DNA of 64,000 nucleotides from Hymenobacter siberiensis (GCF_018967865.2 NZ_JAHLZY020000001.1:4402001-4466000), one strand, 5' to 3'. Numbered from the stretch's first letter, positions 1 to 9,166 are shown. The notes: generated by a model not told the origin, from the sequence alone. A program made the numbers and translations.

Positions 1-1239
1 ATTGTGCTGCGCTCCGAAGTGGAGCTCATCTACGCGCAGGAGGTGACCCGGGCCAACGGCAAGCCGCTGCCGCCCGATTTGAAATGCAAAATCCTGCAAA
101 GCCTGGTGCTCAACAAGCTGATGCTGGCCCGTGCCGACGTCGACTCCGTGACGGTGGAAGACAAGCAGGTGAACGGGGAAGTAGACCGCCGCATGGCCTA
201 CTTCGCGCAGCAGATTGGCTCCGAGAAACGCCTCGAAGAGCAGTACGGCAAGTCCATCAAGGCGCTGAAGGATGACCTACGGCCCCAGATTAAGGACCAG
301 CTCACGCAGCAGAAAATGCAGGAAACCATCACCGGCAAGGTGGCGGTGACGCCACGCGAAGTGGCGCAGTATTTCACCCGCATTCCGAAAGACAGCCTGC
401 CCTACTTCAGCACCGAGGTGGAAGTGGGCCAGATTGTGATTCCGGCGCAGGTAAACGACAAGGCCAAGCAGGCCGCCATTGCCAAGCTCAACGATATTCG
501 GGCGCAGGTGTTGGCAGGAGGCGATTTTGCCACTTTTGCCAAAGCCAATTCGGAAGACCCCGGCTCGGCCAAGGAAGGCGGCTACCTGGGTTTTTTCAAG
601 CGCGGCGAGCTGGTACCGGAGTACGAAGCAGCGTCGATGAAGCTGGAGCCGGGCCAGATGTCGCCGGTGGTGCAGTCGCAGTTCGGCTTTCACCTCATTC
701 AGTTTATTGAGCGCAAGGGCAATACGTATTCGACGCGCCATATCCTGCTGAAGCCCGAAACGGGCTCGGCCGACGTGAGTGCCTCGGCCCGCCTGCTGAC
801 CAAATTGCGCCGCCAGATTTTGTCCGACAGCATCACCTTCGCCAAAGCGGCCAAGGATAACTCGACCGACAAGCCCAGCAGCACCAACGGCGGCCTGCTG
901 GCCAACCGCGCCGACGGCGGCTCACGCCTGCCTCTCGACAAGCTTGACCCGGCCATCTTCTTCACCATCGACACCATGAAGGTGGGCCACATCACTCCCC
1001 CCATGGCCTACCGCACCGACGATGGCAAGGACGCCATGCGCATCCTGTGGCTGAAATCGAACACCCCGCCCCACCAGGCCAACCTGCAGGACGACTACCA
1101 GAAAATTGCCGCCGCCGCCCTCAACGAGAAAAAGACCAAGGCGCTGGACGAGTGGTTTGCCAAGAACCGCGGCACGGTGTACCTCGAAGTGGAGCCGGAG
1201 TACGCCCAGTGCAAGGTGCTGGACGTGGCGGAGAAATAA
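1..1239 (+). CDS. SurA-type peptidylprolyl isomerase (5' end outside window)
   Basis: Periplasmic folding chaperone of the SurA/PpiD type, which isomerises Xaa-Pro bonds and assists outer-membrane proteins. The reading frame is open to the first base of the window, and the first residues (IVLRSEVE) match the interior of SurA N-domains, so the signal peptide and true start lie upstream. About 410 residues are visible: a helical SurA_N region, then two parvulin (PpiC) domains. The first carries the typical ANSEDPGSAKEGGYLGFF stretch (about residues 180-200) and FGFHLIQ; the second contains TRHILLKP and a weaker catalytic core. It is followed by a repeat hairpin and a MoxR ATPase on the same strand, a common Cytophagales order. 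Family is firm; orthology to SurA rather than another parvulin is inferred. Confidence 0.88.
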   Translation: MVLRSEVELIYAQEVTRANGKPLPPDLKCKILQSLVLNKLMLARADVDSVTVEDKQVNGEVDRRMAYFAQQIGSEKRLEEQYGKSIKALKDDLRPQIKDQLTQQKMQETITGKVAVTPREVAQYFTRIPKDSLPYFSTEVEVGQIVIPAQVNDKAKQAAIAKLNDIRAQVLAGGDFATFAKANSEDPGSAKEGGYLGFFKRGELVPEYEAASMKLEPGQMSPVVQSQFGFHLIQFIERKGNTYSTRHILLKPETGSADVSASARLLTKLRRQILSDSITFAKAAKDNSTDKPSSTNGGLLANRADGGSRLPLDKLDPAIFFTIDTMKVGHITPPMAYRTDDGKDAMRILWLKSNTPPHQANLQDDYQKIAAAALNEKKTKALDEWFAKNRGTVYLEVEPEYAQCKVLDVAEK

Positions 1240-1253
1240 GCCCGTGTTAAAAA

Positions 1254-1387
1254 AGCACGTCATGCCGAACGCAGCCGAGGCATCTCGCATGCTAGCACTA
1301 ATCCTTTTTCAACCGAAGGTCGGCATAGCCAACGATTGATTTACTACCCCACGCGAGATGCCTCGGCTGCGCTCGGCATGACGTGCT
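1254..1387. repeat. Long inverted repeat, family A copy 1
   Basis: 35-bp arms at 1254-1288 and 1353-1387 match with one mismatch and enclose a 64-bp loop. The arm core is CATGCCGAACGCAGCCGAGG, a variant of the motif found at seven other sites in this window. It fills most of the gap between the SurA-like gene and moxR. Confidence 0.9.
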
Positions 1388-1408
1388 TTCCCCTCCCCAA
1401 CCATCCGA

Positions 1409-2374
1409 ATGGCTCAATTCCAAAACGATAAAGAAGCCGCCGATGCCCTGGCCGCCTCCTTCCAGAAGCTACGCCAGGAAATCGGCAAGGTTATCGTGGG
1501 GCAAGACGAGGTAGTGCGGCTGGTACTCACGGCGGTATTTTCGCAGGGCCACAGCCTGCTGGTGGGCGTACCCGGCCTGGCCAAAACCCTGCTGATTCAG
1601 ACCATTGCCGATTCGCTGGACTTGTCGTTCAACCGCATCCAGTTCACCCCCGATTTGATGCCCAGCGACATCGTGGGTTCGGAAACGATGAACCAACAGC
1701 GGGATTTTCACTTCGTGAAAGGACCCATCTTCGCCAACATCATCCTGGCCGACGAAATCAACCGGACACCGCCTAAAACCCAGGCCGCCCTGCTCGAAAG
1801 TATGCAGGAATACGCCGTGACGGTGGCCGGGCAGCGCTACCCCTTGCAACGCCCGTTCTTCGTGCTGGCCACGCAGAACCCCATCGAGCAGGAAGGCACC
1901 TATCCCCTGCCCGAGGCGCAGCTCGACCGCTTCATGTTCAACATCGAGCTGGGCTACCCGACCTACGCCGAGGAGCTGAACATCGTGAAGCAAACGACGT
2001 CCAACATCAAACAGACGGTCAACAAAGTCCTCCACGCGGCCGACATTCAGGCCTTTCAGGAGCTGGTGCGCCGCGTGCCGGTGGCCGACAACGTGGTGGA
2101 ATACGCCGTGGGCCTCGTGCACAAAACCCGCCCCAACACCGAGCGCGCCGCCCCGCGCACCAACCAGCTGCTGGAATGGGGTGCCGGCCCCCGCGCCTCG
2201 CAGCACCTCATTGTGGGTGCCAAGTGCAACGCCCTGCTCAACGGCAAATATTCGCCCGACATTGAGGACGTACGCGCCGTGGCCGTGCCGATATTACGCC
2301 ACCGCCTCGTGCGCAACTTCAAAGCCGAAGCCGAAGGCATCGGCGTGGAGCAGATTGTAAAAGAACTTCTTTGA
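1409..2374 (+). CDS. MoxR-family AAA+ ATPase
   Basis: Cytoplasmic AAA+ ATPase of the MoxR/RavA class, thought to act as a chaperone helping metal or cofactor insertion or maturation of partner proteins, often with VWA-domain partners. At 321 residues it has the usual length. Walker A reads GVPGLAKT (about residue 52), Walker B is ILADEINR (about 110), and sensor 1 lies in ATQNPIEQEGTYPLPEAQLDRF. The ATG at 1409 gives the expected N-terminus. The stop codon TGA at 2372-2374 is embedded in a 7-mer repeat array. No VWA-domain partner lies nearby; the next gene is a small unknown, so the substrate cannot be named. Confidence 0.93.
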   Translation: MAQFQNDKEAADALAASFQKLRQEIGKVIVGQDEVVRLVLTAVFSQGHSLLVGVPGLAKTLLIQTIADSLDLSFNRIQFTPDLMPSDIVGSETMNQQRDFHFVKGPIFANIILADEINRTPPKTQAALLESMQEYAVTVAGQRYPLQRPFFVLATQNPIEQEGTYPLPEAQLDRFMFNIELGYPTYAEELNIVKQTTSNIKQTVNKVLHAADIQAFQELVRRVPVADNVVEYAVGLVHKTRPNTERAAPRTNQLLEWGAGPRASQHLIVGAKCNALLNGKYSPDIEDVRAVAVPILRHRLVRNFKAEAEGIGVEQIVKELL

Positions 2375-2463
2375 GTTAAGAGTTAAGAGTTAGAAGTTAA
2401 GAGTTGGTGCTGATGCCCACTCCCTTTTCAACTCTTAACTCTTAACTTCTAACTCTTAACTCA
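2372..2463. repeat. Heptamer-array hairpin, family B copy 1
   Basis: Each arm is five 7-nt units. The left arm (2373-2407) reads GAGTTAA, GAGTTAA, GAGTTAG, AAGTTAA, GAGTTGG; the right arm (2428-2463) is its near-complement with the middle units in another order. The first unit overlaps the moxR stop codon and the second arm ends 7 nt before the next start codon. Confidence 0.88.
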
Positions 2464-2469
2464 ACAAAG

Positions 2470-2895
2470 TTGGAAGCCCAAGCCTACTATCAGCAATTTG
2501 AGCGCAACGTGCGCATCATCCTCGACGCCCTGGCCGCCGGCCTCGACCTGCGCACCACGGCCCTCGAAACCAGCCTGCCCATTGAAGTGTACGTGCTGTG
2601 CGAGGTGCTGAACCAGGGAGCCGGCGAAGACTTCACCCTCACCGCCAGCGGCGTGGCCCGGCTGGCCGAGTTCCAGCAGCAGTTCATGAAGCATGAGGGC
2701 CAGACGCTGGCCGCCATACAGCGCGTACTAACCGACAAGCGTGCCACCATGCGCACCCCCGAAGGCCGCGTACTGGCGAAGGAAATGCTTATCCGCCGCC
2801 TCGAATTTTTTAACGAAGCCGCCCGGCAGGTGAACGTGATGCGGACCCAGCAGTCGCTGGGCAGCCCCAGCCAGTACGTGGGCGAGAACAAATAG
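2470..2895 (+). CDS. Small unrecognised protein
   Basis: Unrecognised 141-residue soluble protein, mostly predicted helix, without a signal peptide. The frame has no ATG near its 5' end: the nearest upstream stop is at 2443-2445 and the only sensible start is TTG at 2470, just after the right arm of the heptamer hairpin. Codon use matches neighbouring genes and a clear terminator follows, so it is likely real. Its position directly after moxR suggests co-transcription, possibly as a MoxR partner, but this is inference only. Confidence 0.7.
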   Translation: MEAQAYYQQFERNVRIILDALAAGLDLRTTALETSLPIEVYVLCEVLNQGAGEDFTLTASGVARLAEFQQQFMKHEGQTLAAIQRVLTDKRATMRTPEGRVLAKEMLIRRLEFFNEAARQVNVMRTQQSLGSPSQYVGENK

Positions 2896-2915
2896 CCCGT
2901 TTATTTCTTGTGAAA

Positions 2916-2953
2916 GGGCCGCTTCTGAGCACGGAGGCGGCCCTTTTTTCGTA
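2916..2953 (+). terminator. Rho-independent terminator
   Basis: AAGGGCCGC ... GCGGCCCTT stem followed by a run of T, 20 nt after the 141-residue ORF. Confidence 0.85.
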
Positions 2954-2963
2954 GTACGCTGCT

Positions 2964-3515
2964 ATGCTGCCCCGCGCCCCGCTCTATACCGAACGCCTCT
3001 GCCTGCGCCCCTACGAGCCAGCCGACGCCGACGCTTTCTTCGCGCTGCTGCACGCCGACCGTGCCCGCTTCCAGCCCTCCTTCCCCGACCGCCTTCAGGC
3101 TGTGCGCGTGCCCGCCGATGCCGTGACCTCCCTGCTCACCTTCGCCGAGGACTGGCGTACCGGCCGCTTCTACGTGTTCGGCATCTGGCACCGCGCTACA
3201 GCCGAATACGTGGGCGACATCTGCCTTATGCCCCAACAGAAGGGCCAGGCCGAGATTGGCTACTACCTGGCTGCTGCCGCCGAGGGCTACGGCTACGCCC
3301 GCGAGGCGCTGGGGGCCATCATCGACTTTGGGTTCACTGCGATGGGCAGCCAGCGTCTGCTGGTGCGCTGCTATGCCAACAACGTGCGCGGACAGGCCGT
3401 AGCCCGCGCCGTGGGCTTTCAGCTGGAGCCGCCGCCCAAACGGCCGCTCTGGTTCCTCAATTCTGATGCGCTGAACCAGATTCAACGATTCTGGCTGACA
3501 CGGGATGCGGCATAA
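2964..3515 (+). CDS. GNAT acetyltransferase, RimJ/RimL type
   Basis: 183-residue acetyltransferase that moves an acetyl group from acetyl-CoA to an amine. The opening TERLCLRPYEPADADAFFAL is the usual start of RimJ/RimL-like GNAT enzymes. The central GDICLMPQ... EIGYYLAAAAEGYGYAREAL covers beta4 and the acetyl-CoA loop, and QRLLVRCYANNVRGQAVARA is the motif-B region. It stands alone between a terminator upstream and a convergent barrel gene downstream. Its stop codon lies within a perfect palindrome at 3511-3564. Substrate unknown; N-terminal protein acetylation or small-molecule resistance are both possible. Confidence 0.88.
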   Translation: MLPRAPLYTERLCLRPYEPADADAFFALLHADRARFQPSFPDRLQAVRVPADAVTSLLTFAEDWRTGRFYVFGIWHRATAEYVGDICLMPQQKGQAEIGYYLAAAAEGYGYAREALGAIIDFGFTAMGSQRLLVRCYANNVRGQAVARAVGFQLEPPPKRPLWFLNSDALNQIQRFWLTRDAA

Positions 3516-3564
3516 GCTTTAGCTTGTGCGTGCTAACGTTAACACGCACAAGCTAAAGCTTATG
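3511..3564. terminator. Palindromic hairpin between convergent genes
   Basis: Perfect 22-bp arms (CATAAGCTTTAGCTTGTGCG... at 3511-3532, complement at 3543-3564) around a 10-nt loop. It covers the GNAT stop codon and ends 9 nt from the stop of the opposing barrel gene, so a two-way terminator is likely, although no long T run is present. Confidence 0.65.
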
Positions 3565-3572
3565 CCACTGCC

Positions 3573-4784
3573 TTACTGCCCCACCCGTACGCGCTTGCCT
3601 ACGTTGCCCAGCAGCCACTCCTGCCGGAAATTGAGGTACACGCCAAATGAGAAATCCAGCAGCTGGGCATTGAAATCATACAGCGGCTCGACGCGCACGG
3701 TGAGCGCCGCCGCATCGGAAATGCGAAAGTCGCGCAGCAGCCGCACCAGCAGAATCTTACGCTGGCGGTCCAGATACTCCGGGTTCGACACTGTGCGCGA
3801 GGCGCTCTGGTACAAGTCGCCCCCCAGCGGCGCCATGAAGCGCGAGCCCTGCCAGTAGCTCAGCATCACGTCGGCGTAGCGGGTCTCGAGGGTGGTGTTC
3901 AGGTACAGGCCCCGGCCGTATTTGAAGGGATTCTGGCCCTGCGTGGGCGAGTTGTCCTGAAAACCGAGCACGTAGCCGTTGAAGCGCAGACCGCGAATGA
4001 GTGAACTGCCTATTTGGCGCTGAACGGTGATGCCGACAGCTTCATTAAGCAAGGTTTGCAGCGGTTTGTCGAGTGTGTCAATCTGCCCACCGTGGTGGAT
4101 GGCCGTGAACTGGAACGGCACTGAAACTTGCCAGTTGCTTCCGTCGCTACTGAGCTGGTAGCTACTGCTGAGCCCGCCCGCAATTTCCTCCTGATAATTG
4201 CTGTAGCGGTACTGTTGCCGCTGCCAGTCCACCCAGAAATCCATAAACAGCCGGTTGCCCAGGTAGCGGTATTGTAGGCCTTCCTCCAGCGGATTCTGCA
4301 TCACTCGCTCGAAGTTGAACAGCGGCTCGATGTAGTTGTGGTTGAGATTGGCCCGGATATTCCCCAGAATGAACTGGTGGTGCCCCGTGGTCCAGGTGGC
4401 GCGGTACGTCGGGCGCACTTGCTTCAACTGCGGGTTGCCGAAGTCTTTCCAGAGCAACACACCCGCTTCGAGGCGCAGGTCTTTACTTGGATAATAGACG
4501 AGTTGGGGGTTTAGCTGGGTACCGAAGAGCGTATAACCGTCGACAATCTTGTTGAAGTATTCATTGTCTTTGAAGAAGGTGAAGGAGTTGAGTGAGAGCC
4601 GTAAGTCGCCACCAACAGGAACGCCACCAACTCCCGTTTTCACAGAATCAATAGCCGCCATTCTAGCCCAATCGCGGCCGGGTGCAGGCGAAGTAAACGC
4701 CCGATTATCCAGTTGCGCCTGCGCTGTTTCTACTCTAATTAGCACAGCCACAAGACCAACTAATATTTTTAGATAATTCCTCAT
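3573..4784 (-). CDS. Probable outer-membrane beta-barrel protein, unrecognised
   Basis: 403-residue exported protein. The N-terminus (MRNYLKILVGLVAVLIRVETAQAQ) is a signal peptide with an AQA-like cleavage site. The rest alternates hydrophobic and polar residues with many aromatics (LRLEAGVLLWKDFG, TLETRYADVMLSYWQG, LLDFSFGVYLNFRQEW), and it ends in hydrophobic strands, all typical of a beta-barrel of 12 or more strands. I do not recognise a named family. It is transcribed away from recA as a single gene. A role as porin or surface protein would be a guess. Confidence 0.75.
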   Translation of the reverse strand: MRNYLKILVGLVAVLIRVETAQAQLDNRAFTSPAPGRDWARMAAIDSVKTGVGGVPVGGDLRLSLNSFTFFKDNEYFNKIVDGYTLFGTQLNPQLVYYPSKDLRLEAGVLLWKDFGNPQLKQVRPTYRATWTTGHHQFILGNIRANLNHNYIEPLFNFERVMQNPLEEGLQYRYLGNRLFMDFWVDWQRQQYRYSNYQEEIAGGLSSSYQLSSDGSNWQVSVPFQFTAIHHGGQIDTLDKPLQTLLNEAVGITVQRQIGSSLIRGLRFNGYVLGFQDNSPTQGQNPFKYGRGLYLNTTLETRYADVMLSYWQGSRFMAPLGGDLYQSASRTVSNPEYLDRQRKILLVRLLRDFRISDAAALTVRVEPLYDFNAQLLDFSFGVYLNFRQEWLLGNVGKRVRVGQ

Positions 4785-4950
4785 ATATTTCGCCTCTCAA
4801 CGGCACCAAACTACTAACCCTTATGTTAGAAAAAGCCGCCGCAAAACAGCCCATTCAGTGCCTTTACCGAGGAATAGATTTATTCGATTGCGACCCGGCC
4901 AAAACCGTTAACTTTACCAAACCTAACCCGTTTTTCTTAAATACCCCCAC

Positions 4951-6066
4951 ATGGCACTAGCTACCAAAGCGGCTCCCAAGGCCGATAAAGTTGAAAAGGC
5001 TGAAAAAGGCGAAGTGAACACCGCCGCCGAAAAAATGAAAGCCCTCCAGCTCACCCTGGATAAGCTGGACAAGGCCTACGGTAAAGGCACCGTAATGAAG
5101 CTCAGCGACAATAAAGTGGCCGACATTCCGAGCATCAGCACCGGCTCGCTCTCGCTCGATATTGCTCTCGGCATTGGCGGCGTGCCCCGGGGCCGGGTCA
5201 TTGAAATTTACGGCCCGGAATCGTCGGGTAAGACCACGCTCACGATGCACATGATTGCCGAGGCGCAGAAGAAAGGCGGCATGGCCGCGTTCATCGACGC
5301 CGAGCACGCCTTCGACAAATCCTACGCCGAGAAGCTCGGCATCGACACCACCAACCTACTTATCGCCCAGCCCGATAACGGCGAGCAAGCCCTCGAAATC
5401 GCCGACCAGCTAATTTCCAGCGGTGCCATCGACATCATCGTGATTGACTCCGTGGCCGCCCTCGTGCCCAAAGCTGAGTTGGAAGGCGACATGGGCGACT
5501 CAAAAGTGGGCCTGCACGCCCGCCTCATGAGCCAGGCCCTGCGCAAGCTCACCGGCACCATCAACAAAACCGGCTGCTGCTGCATTTTCATCAACCAGCT
5601 CCGCGAAAAAATCGGCGTGATGTTCGGCACCCCCGAAACCACGACCGGTGGTAACGCCCTGAAATTCTACGCTTCGGTACGCCTCGACATCCGCCGCATC
5701 GGCCAGATTAAGGAGGACAAGGACAACGTGACCGGCAACCGCACCAAGGTGAAAGTGGTGAAGAACAAAGTAGCGCCGCCCTTCAAGGTGGTCGAGTTCG
5801 ACATCATCTACGGCCAGGGTATTTCCAAAGTCGGCGAGATTGTGGACCTGGGCGTTGATATGGGCATCATCGGTAAGTCGGGCTCGTGGTTCAACTACGG
5901 CGAAACCAAGATTGGCCAGGGCCGCGAAGCCGTGAAAACCCTGCTGCTCGACAACCCCGAGCTGGCGGCCGAAATCGAGAAGAAAATCCGCGACATGGCC
6001 AAGGGCGACGATGCCGTGATTCCCGTGGACATGAGCATTCCGGAGGATGGCGAGGACACGCTGTAA
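4951..6066 (+). CDS. recA: Recombinase RecA
   Basis: DNA strand-exchange protein of homologous recombination and activator of the SOS response. 371 residues with a Lys/Glu-rich N-terminal extension of about 25 residues. Walker A is GPESSGKT (88-95). Further signatures are [24 protein letters not shown], the [18 protein letters not shown]1-loop region, [13 protein letters not shown] and [17 protein letters not shown]. The acidic C-terminal tail (IPEDGEDTL) is typical. Start ATG at 4951. A weak promoter (TAACTTTA, 4909-4916) lies about 40 nt upstream; no LexA box was recognised by eye. A strong terminator follows. Confidence 0.98.
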   Translation: MALATKAAPKADKVEKAEKGEVNTAAEKMKALQLTLDKLDKAYGKGTVMKLSDNKVADIPSISTGSLSLDIALGIGGVPRGRVIEIYGPESSGKTTLTMHMIAEAQKKGGMAAFIDAEHAFDKSYAEKLGIDTTNLLIAQPDNGEQALEIADQLISSGAIDIIVIDSVAALVPKAELEGDMGDSKVGLHARLMSQALRKLTGTINKTGCCCIFINQLREKIGVMFGTPETTTGGNALKFYASVRLDIRRIGQIKEDKDNVTGNRTKVKVVKNKVAPPFKVVEFDIIYGQGISKVGEIVDLGVDMGIIGKSGSWFNYGETKIGQGREAVKTLLLDNPELAAEIEKKIRDMAKGDDAVIPVDMSIPEDGEDTL

Positions 6067-6096
6067 TTACAGCTGCGCCTTCCGTAAATAATCCAA

Positions 6097-6128
6097 AGCC
6101 CGCTGCCACCGCAGCGGGCTTTTTTTTA
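6097..6128 (+). terminator. recA terminator
   Basis: AGCCCGCTG-CCAC-CGCAGCGGGCT stem followed by eight T. Confidence 0.92.
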
Positions 6129-6145
6129 CGTTCGTACCTTTACCT

Positions 6146-6153
6146 TAGCTTTG
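6146..6153 (+). promoter_or_regulatory. Bacteroidota -7 promoter box before the DUF3108 gene
   Basis: TAGCTTTG matches the TAnnTTTG consensus and lies about 60 nt before the ATG at 6214. Confidence 0.5.
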
Positions 6154-6213
6154 GGGCTGGCATCAGGTTTGTGTAGGGTCAGGCTGCTCCTTCTTTTTAT
6201 TATAGTTATTGCT

Positions 6214-7032
6214 ATGACGCGCCGCTGGTTACTCTTTACTCCTGCTGTCCTGCTGCTATTGGTTGCCGCGCAACCGGCTTTGGGCCCTGGCGATGCCGTG
6301 CGCAACGTTCCACAGTCCAGCTTCGGGCGGGGCGAAACCATTAAATACACCGTTCACTACGGCCTGATTAACGGCGGCGAGGCCACCGTAGAAACCGGCG
6401 GCAGCCTGGAGCGCGTGAACGACCGGCCCTGCTACAAGGCCACCGTGAGCGGCAAAACCACCGGCTCGTTCGATTTTTTCCTGCGCATCCGCGACCAGTG
6501 GCGCGCCTACATCGACACGGCCAGCATTCTGCCCCTGCGCGCCCAGCGCGACATTGCAGAGAAGAACTACCGCAAGAAGGAAACCGTTGAGTTCGACCAC
6601 CTGCACGACATTGCCGAAGTGCAGGACCACGACAAAGAGAATCCCAAGCACACCACCGTGAAGGTGGCCAACAACACCCTGGAGCTGGTGAGCGGCTTCT
6701 ATTACCTGCGCACCATCAACTTCGACCGCATGAAAGTGGGCGACGTGGTGCGGATGCCCGGCTACTTCGACGGCGACAACTTTATCCTCGACGTGGTGTA
6801 CAAGGGCCGCGAAGTGGTGGAAACCAAGGCCGGCGATGTGCGCGCCTTCAAGCTGGTGCCCAGAATGCCGAACAACAAGCTGTTCCGGGGCGAAAACGCC
6901 ATTTCGGTCTACCTCTCCGACGACCGTAATAAGATTCCGGTGCTGTTTCAGGCCGAGATGTTTGTGGGCACCGTGAAGGTGGACATGGTGCGCTACCAGG
7001 GCCTGAAGTGGAAGCTGAACCTGGCCAACTAG
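6214..7032 (+). CDS. Exported DUF3108 domain protein
   Basis: 272-residue exported protein of the DUF3108 family, widespread in Bacteroidota and Proteobacteria with no established biochemical role. Begins MTRRWLLFTPAVLLLLVAAQPAL, a signal peptide. The family body follows: FGRGETIKYTVHYGLINGGE, then a beta-rich lipocalin-like stretch with KVGDVVRMPGYFDGDNF and the ending VGTVKVDMVRYQGL. A longer frame opens at a TTG at 6151, but the ATG at 6214 gives the better signal peptide and spacing from the TAGCTTTG box. Periplasmic location is inferred. Confidence 0.82.
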   Translation: MTRRWLLFTPAVLLLLVAAQPALGPGDAVRNVPQSSFGRGETIKYTVHYGLINGGEATVETGGSLERVNDRPCYKATVSGKTTGSFDFFLRIRDQWRAYIDTASILPLRAQRDIAEKNYRKKETVEFDHLHDIAEVQDHDKENPKHTTVKVANNTLELVSGFYYLRTINFDRMKVGDVVRMPGYFDGDNFILDVVYKGREVVETKAGDVRAFKLVPRMPNNKLFRGENAISVYLSDDRNKIPVLFQAEMFVGTVKVDMVRYQGLKWKLNLAN

Positions 7033-7114
7033 ACCACAGAATCCGTTCAATTCGTTGAAATCCACTTAATCGGTGGTCACATAATCGTAACATGATGACG
7101 GCCGCCGGGAGCGG

Positions 7115-7122
7115 TACTTTTG
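7115..7122 (+). promoter_or_regulatory. -7 promoter box of the two-component operon
   Basis: TACTTTTG fits TAnnTTTG and lies 38 nt before the GTG start of the response regulator. Confidence 0.55.
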
Positions 7123-7160
7123 CGGAAACATTGCCCCGCTTCACCTAAGCCCCAAACGCC

Positions 7161-7856
7161 GTGACTGCTGCCAAAACGCCCGTGTATAAGATTCTCGTGG
7201 TTGATGACGACCCGGATATTGTCGAGCTGCTGGAGTTCAACCTGAAGAAGGAAGGCTACCAAACCGCTTCCGCCTCCGATGGCCGCAAAGCCATGGAAGT
7301 AGCCGCCGAGTTTCACCCTGACATCATCCTGCTCGACGTGATGATGCCCAACCTAGACGGCATTGCCACCTGCCGCCTACTGCGCGAAAACCCCAAGTTT
7401 AAGGATACCTACATCCTCTTCCTCACCGCCCGGGCTGAGGAGTTCTCCGAAGTGGCCGCCTTTGAGGCCGGAGCCGACGATTTCATCGCCAAGCCCATCA
7501 AGCCCCGTGCCCTGCTGGGCCGCCTGGCCGCCGTGAAGCGCCGCGACCAAGACCCCCACGCGGCCGTCGATGCCATCGACATCAACGGCCTACGCATCGA
7601 CCGCACCGCCTTTGCCGTGTACCAGGAGGGTAAAAAAATAACCCTCCCCAAGAAGGAGTTTGAGTTGCTGGCCTTCCTGGCCGCCTCGCCCCACAAGGTG
7701 TTCAACCGCGAAGAGCTGCTTCAGAATATCTGGGGCAACGACGTGTTTGTGCTGGCCCGCACCGTGGACGTACACGTGCGCAAAGTGCGCGAGAAGGTGG
7801 GCGACCACCACATTCAGACCATCAAGGGCGTGGGCTACAAGTTCAACGCGGACTGA
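7161..7856 (+). CDS. Response regulator, OmpR/PhoB type
   Basis: 231-residue DNA-binding response regulator. The receiver domain (about 10-125) has the acidic triad DDD at 15-17, phospho-acceptor Asp59 in LLDVMMPNLDG, a conserved Thr in LFLTAR and Lys in IAKPIKP. A winged-helix output domain (about 140-231) includes LPKKEFELLAFLAASP and a C-terminal VDVHVRKVREKVG...IKGVGYKF. Start is GTG at 7161. A histidine kinase follows about 110 nt later, separated by a repeat hairpin. The pair resembles PhoB/PhoR, but the signal is unknown. Confidence 0.93.
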   Translation: MTAAKTPVYKILVVDDDPDIVELLEFNLKKEGYQTASASDGRKAMEVAAEFHPDIILLDVMMPNLDGIATCRLLRENPKFKDTYILFLTARAEEFSEVAAFEAGADDFIAKPIKPRALLGRLAAVKRRDQDPHAAVDAIDINGLRIDRTAFAVYQEGKKITLPKKEFELLAFLAASPHKVFNREELLQNIWGNDVFVLARTVDVHVRKVREKVGDHHIQTIKGVGYKFNAD

Positions 7857-7863
7857 TTCTTTA

Positions 7864-7957
7864 AATGTGAGAAATGTGCGGGATGGGGAAATGTGGAAAT
7901 TGACCGTCCAGTAAACCGGCTTATTTTCACATTTTCCCATCCCGTACATTTCTCATA
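7864..7957. repeat. Imperfect inverted repeat rich in AAATGTG units, family B copy 2
   Basis: Arms of about 32 bp (left from 7864, right 7924-7955) pair with a few mismatches; both are built around GAGAAATGTG and GGAAATGTG. It separates the response regulator from its kinase. Confidence 0.75.
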
Positions 7958-7964
7958 TTAATAA

Positions 7965-9020
7965 ATGAACCTCTCCTCTCGCACCATTGCCATTCTCATT
8001 GCGCTGCTGGTGGCGGGCGTGCTCACTACTTATGCTCGCATTGGCCCCACGCTGCCGTTTCGGGAAGCTTTTTTAGCGGCGGGCGTCACGGTGGCGGCAT
8101 GCTTTCTACTGATATACCTGTCGTTCGAAGCCTTGATTTTCAAGGAAATCAACGGTATTTACGCGGGCCTGGAGCACATCAAACGCAAGGAATTTAAGCG
8201 GCTGAGCAACAAGTTCCTGTTCCGTCCCGAACCGGTGAAGCGCGTGCGCGACGAAATCCTGCAGATGGCCGAGCGCCGCCAGCAGGAACTCGACGAGTTG
8301 GTGCGCCTGCAGGCCTTGCGCCGCGAGTTTCTGGCCGATGTATCGCACGAACTCAAAACGCCGCTGTTTGCCGCCCAAGGCTTCGTGCACACCATTCTCG
8401 ATGATGAGGACGACGAGATTGACCTCGCCACCCGCCGCAAGTTTTTGCGCAAAGCCGCCGCCAGCCTCGACACCCTCGATGCCCTGGTGCAGGACCTGGT
8501 CACCATCGCGCAACTCGAAAAAGGCGTGGTGCGCATGCGCCGCCAGCGCTTCGATTTGATTGTGCTGGTGCGCGAGATATTTGAGCTGCTGGAGCAACAG
8601 GCTGCCCGGCGCGGCACGCACCTGGAGCTATTCCCGCCCAGCCTGCCCGAAACCGGCCTGCTGGTAGTGGCCGACCGCAACCGGATCCGCCAGGTCCTCA
8701 TCAACCTGATTGACAACGCCATCAAGTACGGCCGCGATAAGGGCCGCGTGGTGGTATCGCTGGTCGAAAGCGGCCGCGCGGTGCGCATTGCCGTGCGCGA
8801 CGATGGCGCGGGCATCGCCCCCGAGCACCAGGGCCGCATCTTCGAGCGGTTCTACCGCATCGATAAAAGCCGCTCCCGCGAGTCGGGCGGCTCCGGCCTG
8901 GGCCTCGCCATCAGCAAGCACATTGTGGAGGCCCACAAGTCCGCCATCAAGGTAAAAAGCACCGTGGGCGAGGGCACCACCTTGGAATTCAAGCTGAATA
9001 AGCCGAAAATGGGGACTTAG
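7965..9020 (+). CDS. Sensor histidine kinase, PhoR-like
   Basis: 351-residue inner-membrane kinase, probable partner of the preceding response regulator. Two N-terminal membrane spans (about 6-24 and 35-58) are followed by a short linker with little extracytoplasmic sequence, then HisKA with His128 in FLADVSHELKTPL. The ATPase domain has the N box INLIDNAIKYG, G1 DDGAGIAPEHQG, F box IFERFYRID and G2 GGSGLGLAI. No PAS or HAMP domain is evident, so sensing may be through the membrane or a partner. Begins ATG at 7965, 9 nt after the hairpin. Confidence 0.92.
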   Translation: MNLSSRTIAILIALLVAGVLTTYARIGPTLPFREAFLAAGVTVAACFLLIYLSFEALIFKEINGIYAGLEHIKRKEFKRLSNKFLFRPEPVKRVRDEILQMAERRQQELDELVRLQALRREFLADVSHELKTPLFAAQGFVHTILDDEDDEIDLATRRKFLRKAAASLDTLDALVQDLVTIAQLEKGVVRMRRQRFDLIVLVREIFELLEQQAARRGTHLELFPPSLPETGLLVVADRNRIRQVLINLIDNAIKYGRDKGRVVVSLVESGRAVRIAVRDDGAGIAPEHQGRIFERFYRIDKSRSRESGGSGLGLAISKHIVEAHKSAIKVKSTVGEGTTLEFKLNKPKMGT

Positions 9021-9040
9021 GGAAGCGCGGCCTGATAAGG

Positions 9041-9125
9041 TCATGCAGAGCGCAGCGAAGCATCTTGCCCGCAGGCAGCAATTATTTACTTGCGCGGTAA
9101 AGATGCTTCGCTGGGCTCTGCATGA
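9041..9125. repeat. Long inverted repeat, family A copy 2
   Basis: 26-bp arms TCATGCAGAGCGCAGCGAAG... at 9041-9066 and 9100-9125, one mismatch, 33-nt loop. Confidence 0.9.
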
Positions 9126-9149
9126 CGGGGACCCCAAGTCCCTACCGGC

Positions 9150-9157
9150 TACCTTTG
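9150..9157 (+). promoter_or_regulatory. -7 promoter box just before the RluA-type gene
   Basis: TACCTTTG ends 9 nt before the ATG at 9167; the transcript leader would be only about 5 nt. Confidence 0.55.
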
Positions 9158-9166
9158 CAGCCTCTT

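Noticed and set aside
2372..2463. Heptamer arrays considered as a CRISPR array
   Set aside because: Units are 7 nt without spacers and form paired arms; no cas gene is present.
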